64,000 bases of DNA from an uncultured Roseburia sp. GTDB taxonomy: Bacteria; Bacillota; Clostridia; Lachnospirales; Lachnospiraceae. The notes below the pieces were generated by a model, which was not told where the DNA came from, did no database searches, and was given only the letters and a program-made list of their open reading frames with translations. A program made the translations under genes and the position numbers. Where the stretch lies: the NCBI GenBank assembly GCA_947647505.1, contig CANSKO010000005.1, positions 80,967 through 144,966 of the forward strand. The letters are read 5' to 3'. This document shows positions 17,663 through 25,364 of this stretch, piece after piece. How positions within the stretch are numbered: the stretch's first letter is position 1; each line of letters opens with the position of its first letter.

Positions 17663-18922
17663 GTGGATAAACAATTACCGACGTTACATATCAGCATGTT
17701 TGGAAAAACAGCCATTACTTACGGCGGCAATCCGGTTTCTTTTGGCAGGAGCAGCGCAACCCGTGTGCAGAAGCTGTTTTTCATTATGATTCACAGCGGA
17801 TCAGAAGGAATTGCAAGAAATAAGCTGTTTGAAGATGTTTACGGGAGAGAAGAAATTGTAGATATGGCAAATAATTTCAGAGTGACCGTGCATCGTCTCA
17901 AAAGAATGATGATAAAGGCAGGACTGCCGGATCATGATTATATTCGGATGGAGCAGGGCGTCTATTACTGGTCTTCTCCTATGGAGCTTGATGTGGATAC
18001 GCTGGAGTTTCGCAGACTGGTTCAGTGCGCCGGAGAGACAGAGGATTTGCAGGAGAAGAGCCGCTTGTTGCAGGAAGCCTGCGAGCTGTATAAAGGAGAG
18101 TTTCTGGAAGACTGCGCGACCGATGCGTGGGTCATTACAGAGGCGGCGCAGTATAAAAAGCAGTATTATGAAAGCCTTGAATGGCTCTGCGGCTATCTGA
18201 AAGAAACGGAGGCGTACGGGGAGCTGCTGCGTTTGTGCGGCAGAGCGGCGACGATTTATCCATATGATGAATGGCAGGCGGTTCGGATTGAATGTTATAT
18301 GGAGATGCATAATGTTCGGGATGCGATTCGCGAATACAGGCAGACGGAGAAAATGCTTGTGGAAGAGCTTGGAATTTCTCCGTCGGAGCGGTTGCGGAAG
18401 CGGTTTGAGACCATGGAGGAGCGCGTGAAATGGAGGCCTGGAATTATCTGGGAGATTCGGGAAGCTTTGAATGAAAAAAGAGAAGAGCCGGACGATGGCG
18501 CATATTATTGCAGCCCGCTGAATTTTCGGGATGAGTACCGGTTTGTCTGCCGCGTGATGGAGCGGGCGCGTCAGTCCGTTTACCTGATGCTGTGCACGAT
18601 CACCGATCATAAAGGCTATCCGCAGGAGGATAAGGAGACGTTGAGGCAGATGTCCGAGCAGCTGCATGGCGCAATCCAAAGCAGCCTCAGGCGATGCGAC
18701 AGCTTTACGCACTATGCGCCGTCGCAGTTTCTGATCCTTCTGGTTGGAACGCAGGAAGAGAACTGTGAACAGATCTTTGCGCGAATTGCGCACGGCTTTT
18801 CGAAAGAATATAAATCATGGAAGCGCTATCTGCACTTCGACGTGCTTCCGGTTGGCGACGAAATGCCCAAAAATTTCCCGGGGGGGGGTGGAAACTCCGT
18901 AACAAATAAAATTTGCGGATGA
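17663..18922 (+). CDS. SARP/BTAD-family transcriptional regulator with GGDEF-like C-terminal region
   Basis: A 419-residue regulator. Residues about 1-105 form an OmpR-type winged helix (LHISMFGKTAI opening, then NNFRVTVHRLKRMM). Residues about 110-255 form the bacterial transcriptional activation domain made of TPR-like helices, with the typical VEELGISPSERLR ending. The C-terminal part (about 285-410) has GGDEF-fold-like pieces (RRCDSFTHYAPSQFLILL) but no GGDEF signature, so no cyclase activity is expected. Nearest targets are the divergent pilus operon and the downstream fibre locus. The last codons contain a G9 tract, so the extreme C-terminus may be unstable. The start has GAGGG upstream. 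Confidence 0.8.
   Translation: MDKQLPTLHISMFGKTAITYGGNPVSFGRSSATRVQKLFFIMIHSGSEGIARNKLFEDVYGREEIVDMANNFRVTVHRLKRMMIKAGLPDHDYIRMEQGVYYWSSPMELDVDTLEFRRLVQCAGETEDLQEKSRLLQEACELYKGEFLEDCATDAWVITEAAQYKKQYYESLEWLCGYLKETEAYGELLRLCGRAATIYPYDEWQAVRIECYMEMHNVRDAIREYRQTEKMLVEELGISPSERLRKRFETMEERVKWRPGIIWEIREALNEKREEPDDGAYYCSPLNFRDEYRFVCRVMERARQSVYLMLCTITDHKGYPQEDKETLRQMSEQLHGAIQSSLRRCDSFTHYAPSQFLILLVGTQEENCEQIFARIAHGFSKEYKSWKRYLHFDVLPVGDEMPKNFPGGGGNSVTNKICG
18880..18888 (+). repeat. Nine-G homopolymer at the 3' end of the regulator gene
   Basis: Nine consecutive G lie 34 bases before the stop. With nine the tail reads PGGGGNSVTNKICG. One fewer G ends it at PGGVETP, and one more gives PGGGWKLRNK. All three versions stop within 14 residues, so only the tail changes. 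Confidence 0.9.
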
Positions 18923-18928
18923 CATGAA

Positions 18929-18984
18929 AAAGACAGGCGTTACAAAATGGAGAAATGAGCGGCCATTTTGGACGTCTTTTTTTG
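18929..18984 (+). terminator. Terminator after the SARP-type regulator
   Basis: AAAATGG pairs with CCATTTT, and an outer AGACaggcGT arm pairs with ACGTCT, followed by seven T. It begins right after the regulator's stop. Confidence 0.7.
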
Positions 18985-19315
18985 TTAGAATTTTTGTGTG
19001 TGGGGATCGTTTTTTTGCAGGGCGCGTTTGGAAATTTTGTAGAAAAATAATAAAAATCTATGCAAAATGGAATATATTTTTGAGCAGTTTGCGCAGGAAA
19101 TAATTTTCAGAAAATATGCTTTATTCACAATCCTTAACAACAATAAAGCGCATGGAAGCAGGGATTTGGCGAAAATTTAGAAAAATGCATTTTTGAAAAA
19201 ATGTAATGTTTCGCGTAATGCCCTGCTGTGTAAAATAATCCTGACATTAATATATCTGGTTGAATTTTGTAGAAAACAGCAGAAAAAAGAAAAATAAGAC
19301 CGGGAGAAGCGGCAT
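18985..19315 (+). promoter_or_regulatory. Long AT-rich leader of the surface-fibre operon
   Basis: This stretch has no gene. It contains the 14-bp motif AATTTTGTAGAAAA twice, at 19033-19046 and 19263-19276, exactly 230 bp apart, plus a weaker AAAATTTAGAAAAAT between them. These may be operators for the neighbouring regulator. A TTGAAA at 19193-19198 with TAATGC 17 bp later is only a weak promoter candidate. The second copy of the motif lies 39 bases before the first start codon. Confidence 0.45.
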
Positions 19316-19792
19316 ATGACAGACAGAGAGCTCAGAAAATTAAGGCGTATCGATCTGCTGGAACTTTTGATTCAGCAGGATGAGGAAATGGAAGAACTGA
19401 AAATGAGGCTGAAGCGGGCGGAGGAGCAGCTTGCGGCAAGAGAAATTGACGTAAAGCAGGCGGGGTCCCTTGCGGAAGCGTCCATCTCCATAAGCGGCGT
19501 CATGGAAGCGGCGGAGAATGCGGCGAAGCTGTATCTGGAAAATATACAGGCGATGCAGCGGCGCCAGGAAGCCGCCTGCTTGCAGATGGAGCAGGAAAGC
19601 CGCAGAAAGGCGGAAGCGCTGCTGGAAGAGACAAGGCTGCGCTGCAGGAGGATGGAAGAAGAGGCGAAAAGTCATGCGGGCTGCGTGCAGGATCTGACGG
19701 CAGGGGAGAAGCATGCGGAAGCGGAACGCGATACAAGGCTGAGGCCATCCGGACCGAGAGCGTCTTTATCCGGGCTTGCGTTTATTTCATGA
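19316..19792 (+). CDS. Coiled-coil protein opening the fibre operon
   Basis: A 158-residue, highly charged, mostly helical protein without signal peptide or membrane segment. It begins MTDRELRKLRRIDLLELL and contains two coiled-coil stretches (about residues 20-50 and 75-125), rich in E, R and A. Small cytoplasmic proteins of this type precede signal peptidase genes in clostridial pilus operons; this is a recollection, not a verified family. Its last bases contain the ribosome binding site of the signal peptidase gene. The function is unknown, and it could organise the secretion or sortase machinery on the inner face of the membrane. Confidence 0.7.
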   Translation: MTDRELRKLRRIDLLELLIQQDEEMEELKMRLKRAEEQLAAREIDVKQAGSLAEASISISGVMEAAENAAKLYLENIQAMQRRQEAACLQMEQESRRKAEALLEETRLRCRRMEEEAKSHAGCVQDLTAGEKHAEAERDTRLRPSGPRASLSGLAFIS

Positions 19793-19802
19793 GGGCGCAG
19801 AA

Positions 19803-20393
19803 ATGATAAGAAGGAAAAAAATAGGCATTCCGGATCAAAAGCAGCTGAGAGCGGAGCTGGAACGGGAGCGGCGCAAAATCCGGCGCAGATACCGAATCAG
19901 CGGGGCAATCGAAGCGCTGCTTGTCGCGGGAGCCGTCACCGTTCTTGTTTCTACGCTGCTTGCGCCGGCCCTTCGGGTGGATGGCAGCAGCATGGAGCCC
20001 GTGTTAAAGGATGGGGAAATTGTTGTGACATGGAAAAGCAGCGCCTGTGAAAAAGGCGATATTATAGCGTTTTACCATAATAACAGGCTGTTGATTAAAC
20101 GCGTGATTGCGTCCGGCGGAGAGACGGTTTCCATAGATGCGGATGGAACCGTTTATGTGGACGGCGTTTTACAGGAGGAGGCATATCTGCCCAGGGATGC
20201 GAAGGCATTTGGAAAATGCAATATCACGCTGCCGTGCACGGTGCCGCAGGAGAGCGTTTTCGTTATGGGAGACAATCGTGAGGTGTCGGTTGACAGCCGC
20301 AGCAGTGATATTGGATGCGTTGCCAGAGAGCAGATTGTAAGCAAAGTCGCGTTTCGAATTTTTCCGCCGGGAAGCGTCGATTCGCCGGAATAA
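19803..20393 (+). CDS. Signal peptidase I (LepB/SipS type)
   Basis: A 196-residue membrane protease that removes signal peptides from exported proteins. One membrane helix (about residues 35-57) is preceded by a long basic segment. The catalytic dyad is Ser63 (GSSMEP) and Lys99 (LLIKRV), and the GDNR box is near residue 155. ATG 19803 is chosen because GAGGG lies 7 bases upstream; the longer frame from 19776 starts inside the previous gene. It is probably dedicated to the pilins encoded downstream. A second, different signal peptidase (SipW type) closes the same locus. Confidence 0.92.
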   Translation: MIRRKKIGIPDQKQLRAELERERRKIRRRYRISGAIEALLVAGAVTVLVSTLLAPALRVDGSSMEPVLKDGEIVVTWKSSACEKGDIIAFYHNNRLLIKRVIASGGETVSIDADGTVYVDGVLQEEAYLPRDAKAFGKCNITLPCTVPQESVFVMGDNREVSVDSRSSDIGCVAREQIVSKVAFRIFPPGSVDSPE

Positions 20394-20414
20394 TAAAAGA
20401 GGGGGCATTGCCAG

Positions 20415-23400
20415 ATGGAATCTTCTGTTTTCAAAAAGGCGGGGAAATACCTGCTGGAGCGGAAAAAACAAATACGGTGGAAAGCGTCTGTGTCGGCGTT
20501 TGCCGTTATGGTGGCGCTTGGCACGATCGTAATGCTTGCCATGCCTGCCGCTACGCTGGAAAAAGAGGCGCACTGTGGCATAGAAGAGCATGTCCATATG
20601 GATGAATGTTATGAACAGGTCTTAATCTGCGGCTATCCGGACACGCCGCCGGCTGTTTTGGAGGAGCCCGGGGAAGGGGCGCAGACGCAAACCATGGAGG
20701 TGGATGGCGCGGATAAAGCGGAAAGCGGGCAGGCGGGACATCAGCATGAGGAAAGCTGCTATACGCAAGAACAGACGCTGATCTGCGAACAGGAAGAAAG
20801 CGAAGGCCATTTGCATGGGGAAGCGTGCTATGCGATAACAGAGACGCAGGAAATTATCTGCGGACAGGAAGAAACGGAAGCGCATGCGCATGAGGAGAGC
20901 TGCTACAGCGTAATCGAAGAGAAAACGGAAGTCTGCGGACTGGAAGAGGGGGCCGACGCGCACCGGCATACGGAGGAATGTTATCAGACGCAGCAGGTTC
21001 TGACGTGTGAGCTCGAAGAGACGCAGGGTGCGGAAGCGAATGGCTCTGTACCGGAGGAGACGCCTGCGCAGACAGTCCCGGAAAATAGCGAAGCGGTTCC
21101 CGAAAACGGGGCGCATGTACATACGCAGGAGTGTTATGAACTGAAAGAAGTCTGTGGCATGCAGGAGCATGCGCATACGCAGGAATGCTATGATAACAGT
21201 TTTACCTGCGGCCAGACGGAGCATGCGCATGCCGATGGCTGCTATGATGCGGACGGAGCTCTTATTTGCAGTATGCAGGAGCATGCGCATGTGCAGAGAT
21301 GCCGGATGCCTGTATTCTGCGGCCAGACGGAGCATGCGCACGCATATGACTGTTATATCGGTCCGGAAGCGTCGGAGGAGATGCGCAGATGGATCGTCGA
21401 GGTCGATACGATGATCGACGCGTTGCCATCGGAAGAAGAAATCGCACAGAATTTACAGGCGTTTGACGATGCGGGCGATATTGACGGTTACGAAAATTAT
21501 TATCTGGAAACATCGTTTCAGGCGGGTCTGGCTTATACGCATTATGAAGCGTTGGAGGAATATCAGAAGTATGTGGTGAATTCCGAAACGCTGATGCAGT
21601 ACAGCTGGTCGTGGGAAGCTTCCACGATGGAGATTTCTGAGGGGACGCAGTATCCTATAACGGCCATTAACTGCAGAGGTTCGGCGAACAGCGTGGGCCT
21701 GGTTTACGGAGACGGAAAAACGGTAAAGGAAGCCGCTCCAAATGGCGGAGGCATGACCTGGTGGGGCGGTTATGTCGTAGAAAGCCAGGATGGCGGGTAT
21801 GTGATTACGAGAATCCTGGAAGCAAAGCCGAGCAAGGAGAACGAAGTAATCCCAACGGGCGGATTCATTCTGTTCTTCCATAACCATGCGCCGAATGAAG
21901 CGTGGATTGGAAAAAGCATAGACATTGATTTTGATTATACGAAACCGGAGATCAATCAGACGACGAACGCGCAGGGATTTGGCAGCATATGGATTTCCGG
22001 CATAAAGCCAAAGCCGGAAAAGAACAATGGACTTCAGCCGATTGCAGCTGCGGAAACAAAAGATATTATCGAAATCAATCTGTACGATTACAATGCAAAT
22101 ATCAACAACCGGTATGGCAGAGATACCAGATATCCGGGATTTCAGCAGGATACCGGAGGAGCGGATATCCCCAAAAGCGGCGAATATAATTTCGGAAACA
22201 TGGTAACGGCGGATTTGCATACGAATCCGCAGAAAAACATTACGCAGAATGGAACGGGACCCAATCAGATCTATAACAGCGCAAACAGCTCCCTGTACGT
22301 TGGAGGCGTAAGTCCGATGGAGAGGACGCAGGAGGATGGGTATCCGAAGCTGAAAAACGGCATTGGACTTGGCTATCTGTTTGGCGCCGGCGACGAGCAG
22401 GATGGGGCGGTGAAGAAGATAAACGGGCCTGGGCTGGACGGTCTGTTTCAGTATAATGCAGAAACGGGAGAGTATACGTTTGACAGCCGTAAGAATCATG
22501 CGGAATATGATGAAGCCGGCAACCGCTTTCTTTTGTATCAGGAGACGCTGTCTCCAAACTATCTGTGGTATCCGTTTGGCAATTTTATGCCATTCAATAA
22601 AATCAATACGCAGGCGACGAAAGCAAGCGAAATTGACCGCAGTTATTTTGAAGAGATGCGGCAGTATGCCGCGTATAACCAGAGGAACAATGTAAATGGA
22701 CTTTCGGACGGTTATCAGAAATTAAAAGAAGGCATGGGGCTTCTGCTGTCGGATCAGGACGCCGCGCATCCAAATGGCGGCTGGGACGGAAAGACGCTGA
22801 TACAGGATTACTTCCAGAATGTTGGGGGAAACGCCGGGAAGAATAAAAATCCGGACTGGTACAACAGCGTTGTGACGGAGGACGCAGGACTTTACAATAT
22901 TGATTATGACGAAGTAAAAGACTTTTTCTTTGGCATGAGCATGGAGATGAACTTTGTGCAGCCGAAAGGCGGCAGGACGGGACTGGACAATGCGCAGCCA
23001 ATGATATTTGACTTTGCGGGAGACGATGACGTCTGGGTATATGTCGATGGGGCCATGTTTTTGGATCTGTCCGGCATCCACCGTCATGTGGCCGGCACGA
23101 TCGACTTTGAAGAAGGAAAGGTATATTACTACGGATTCCATTCCTATGCGGGCGGGTATGGGCTTGGCGCGACGACGGGAAAAGACGTCGGGGAAGCGCC
23201 GGAGAAAGTGGAGACGTTTGAAGAGATCCTGACGGCTGCATATGGCGCGGACAGGGCGCATGAGCTGTTAAAATATGAAACGGATGAAAATGGAAACGGC
23301 CGGTATACAACGTTTAAAGATTACGGCACGCACAACTTTAAGTTTTATTATATGGAGCGCGGTTCCGGCTCTGGCGTGTGCAAGATTAATTTTAACTTCC

Positions 23401-25259
23401 CGGTTATTCCGCAAAATTCCATTGCAATTGGCAAAGAAATCGATACGCAGGGGAATGCAGACGTGCTGGGCAATCCGGATTTTCAATTCCAGACGCTTCA
23501 AAAAGGCGCATCCGGCAATTCGATTCCGGAAGATCTTTTTCTTGCGCCCGACACGGCGTATGACGTCTATGTCAACGGCAGGAAAGACAGGCAGGAAACG
23601 GTGGATGAAAATGGCATCATCCGGTTGAAAGCCGGTGAGCTGGCGGTGATTTCCATAAAAGCCGATCATGGCGAATATTTTGTGAGAGAGCTGTTTGACG
23701 CAGACATTTTTGAACAGTATGGCGCGACCGTTACCGTGGACGGACAGATTGGAGCGGGAAAAGATCTGGCGGACGTGACGATTGACGGCGCATCCTTTAA
23801 GGGCGCGGACAGTCCTGTGAAAAATATTGATGACGACGCAGTTACGCTGTTTCAGTTTGTCAACCGGGTGGATTTTGCCAAAACGGGAAGCCTTTCGGTT
23901 ACGAAAAAAGTCGTCGGAAGCAAGGCGGAACGGGAGCGGGAATTTGAATTTGAGATTACGCTGGACGGCATCCCGCTTGCGGAGGAAACGCCTTATCAGG
24001 TGGAAACGGCAGACGGGGTTCAGGAGCGGACGACCGATGCGGACGGCATCATTCGTCTGCGGGCCGATGAGACGGCCATCGTGCATGGCATTCTTGCAGG
24101 AAGCCGCTATACGGTGCGGGAGACGGCCGCATCAGCGAATGGATTTGAAGTAAGCTATCAGGTAGAAGCGGGAAACGGTCAGATCGTTTTAGAAGAAGGC
24201 GCAGCCTTTGTCCAGGGCATTATCGCACATAAAGAAGTGACAGCCGTTACCGTTGTCAATGCCGGAGAGGAATTTGGCAGCCTTGTCATTGAAAAGCGGA
24301 TTGCGGACCAGAAGGAGGAGCAGGTGAAGGACGCGGCGTATGCGTTTCGCGTGTATCTGGAAAATCTGGCTTCCGGACAGCTGGAGCCGTATAACGGGCC
24401 GTATTATTTAAAAGACAAAGACGGATATTACCATACAAAAGAAGGCGCCACGGACAGCATGGAGCCTTCCGAAGCAACCGTCTTTGGCAATGCAAAGGAC
24501 GGCGTGATTGCAGACGTTTCGCATTCGCTCCGGATTGAAATTCATTCGATTCCGGCCGGCACGGCGTTTTACGTAGAAGAAGATAAAACGCGCCTTGATC
24601 CGAATCAATACGGAGAACCGTCAACGGAAGTCCGCGCAGATACGTACGAAACGATTCCTCCGGTCAGCGATGCATCCGGCCAGATCGTTTCAGATAAAGC
24701 GATACGGCACAGCGCTGCGGCGGCGGAGGTTATTATTACGAACCGTGTAAAGAGCTGGGAGCTTAGAAAGCGAAGCAGTTCAGGAGAGGGCCTGTATCTT
24801 GCAAATGCCCGGTTTGCATTTATCAGACAGGGAGAGGATGCGGCGGCGTATCTGGGAGAATCCAAAGAAGACGGCACGGTCTGCTTTACGACGGCAGCGG
24901 GAGAGCCGGTAGCTGTGTATGAGATAGCGCAGGGAACGTATCGCATGAAAGAGACGGAGGCGCCCGCCGGATATCAGCTTAGGCAGGAGGAGTGGACGGT
25001 CGTGTTTACTGCGACAGGCGCGGTTCCACAGATTTATCGTACGATTGTAAACGCATCCGGAGAAGAGGTCCTGGAAGAGCTGACGCATACAGAAGACGCA
25101 GAGGGAAATGTCACGTATTATTTTGACAATGACGCGTATTATGTTTTGCCGGACGCGGGCGGTCCGGGCATCTACTGGTATTCGATCGGCGGCATGCTGC
25201 TTATGCTGGCTGCCGTGCTGATCTTATATAAATTCAGATATGGAGGAGCTTTGAAGTAA
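20415..25259 (+). CDS. Giant cell-wall adhesin with His/Cys repeats, fibro-slime and Cna/SpaA domains
   Basis: A 1614-residue surface protein, probably the pilus tip adhesin. It has an N-terminal signal or membrane segment (about residues 24-46), ten HxHxxxC repeats (about 58-315), a large beta-rich region, and a fibro-slime-type domain with FDFAGDDDVWVYVDG near residue 875. Two DUF7601/Cna-B-like domains (about 1158-1290 and 1290-1440) follow, then a SpaA-like domain with YRMKETEAPAGY near 1525. It ends in an LPDAG sortase signal (about 1579), a membrane helix and a basic tail. Isopeptide bonds are likely in the Cna/SpaA domains. The start follows AGAGGGGG. It is followed by the major pilin after a structured spacer. 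Confidence 0.9.
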   Translation: MESSVFKKAGKYLLERKKQIRWKASVSAFAVMVALGTIVMLAMPAATLEKEAHCGIEEHVHMDECYEQVLICGYPDTPPAVLEEPGEGAQTQTMEVDGADKAESGQAGHQHEESCYTQEQTLICEQEESEGHLHGEACYAITETQEIICGQEETEAHAHEESCYSVIEEKTEVCGLEEGADAHRHTEECYQTQQVLTCELEETQGAEANGSVPEETPAQTVPENSEAVPENGAHVHTQECYELKEVCGMQEHAHTQECYDNSFTCGQTEHAHADGCYDADGALICSMQEHAHVQRCRMPVFCGQTEHAHAYDCYIGPEASEEMRRWIVEVDTMIDALPSEEEIAQNLQAFDDAGDIDGYENYYLETSFQAGLAYTHYEALEEYQKYVVNSETLMQYSWSWEASTMEISEGTQYPITAINCRGSANSVGLVYGDGKTVKEAAPNGGGMTWWGGYVVESQDGGYVITRILEAKPSKENEVIPTGGFILFFHNHAPNEAWIGKSIDIDFDYTKPEINQTTNAQGFGSIWISGIKPKPEKNNGLQPIAAAETKDIIEINLYDYNANINNRYGRDTRYPGFQQDTGGADIPKSGEYNFGNMVTADLHTNPQKNITQNGTGPNQIYNSANSSLYVGGVSPMERTQEDGYPKLKNGIGLGYLFGAGDEQDGAVKKINGPGLDGLFQYNAETGEYTFDSRKNHAEYDEAGNRFLLYQETLSPNYLWYPFGNFMPFNKINTQATKASEIDRSYFEEMRQYAAYNQRNNVNGLSDGYQKLKEGMGLLLSDQDAAHPNGGWDGKTLIQDYFQNVGGNAGKNKNPDWYNSVVTEDAGLYNIDYDEVKDFFFGMSMEMNFVQPKGGRTGLDNAQPMIFDFAGDDDVWVYVDGAMFLDLSGIHRHVAGTIDFEEGKVYYYGFHSYAGGYGLGATTGKDVGEAPEKVETFEEILTAAYGADRAHELLKYETDENGNGRYTTFKDYGTHNFKFYYMERGSGSGVCKINFNFPVIPQNSIAIGKEIDTQGNADVLGNPDFQFQTLQKGASGNSIPEDLFLAPDTAYDVYVNGRKDRQETVDENGIIRLKAGELAVISIKADHGEYFVRELFDADIFEQYGATVTVDGQIGAGKDLADVTIDGASFKGADSPVKNIDDDAVTLFQFVNRVDFAKTGSLSVTKKVVGSKAEREREFEFEITLDGIPLAEETPYQVETADGVQERTTDADGIIRLRADETAIVHGILAGSRYTVRETAASANGFEVSYQVEAGNGQIVLEEGAAFVQGIIAHKEVTAVTVVNAGEEFGSLVIEKRIADQKEEQVKDAAYAFRVYLENLASGQLEPYNGPYYLKDKDGYYHTKEGATDSMEPSEATVFGNAKDGVIADVSHSLRIEIHSIPAGTAFYVEEDKTRLDPNQYGEPSTEVRADTYETIPPVSDASGQIVSDKAIRHSAAAAEVIITNRVKSWELRKRSSSGEGLYLANARFAFIRQGEDAAAYLGESKEDGTVCFTTAAGEPVAVYEIAQGTYRMKETEAPAGYQLRQEEWTVVFTATGAVPQIYRTIVNASGEEVLEELTHTEDAEGNVTYYFDNDAYYVLPDAGGPGIYWYSIGGMLLMLAAVLILYKFRYGGALK
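20580..21361 (+). repeat. Ten degenerate HxHxxxC(Y) repeats in the adhesin
   Basis: Ten units share an H-x-H-x-x-x-C-Y core, mostly followed 8-12 residues later by a further cysteine, often as CG. The early units are separated by longer acidic spacers. The last five are compact (about 18-20 residues), with EHAHxxxCY in close succession. Spacing suggests metal binding or disulfide-linked small modules. Confidence 0.85.
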
Positions 25260-25309
25260 GGGCAATCGCCGAATCTGAGAGGATTTGCCCTCCTCTGTCG
25301 GGAGAGGGC
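25260..25309 (+). promoter_or_regulatory. Two mutually exclusive hairpins between adhesin and major pilin genes
   Basis: GGGCAA at 25260-25265 can pair with TTGCCC at 25285-25290. The overlapping GCCCTC at 25287-25292 can instead pair with GAGGGC at 25304-25309. The two share the GCCC segment, so they compete. No U-run follows, so this looks more like a processing, stability or attenuation element than a simple terminator. Confidence 0.5.
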
Positions 25310-25364
25310 GGGAAAAGAAGAAATGAAAAAAGGGGAAGACCCGGAAAAGAAAGGAAGACGGAAC

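Noticed and set aside
21453..22499. 348-codon minus-strand frame opposite the adhesin.
   Set aside because: A shadow of the adhesin, with no start signals.
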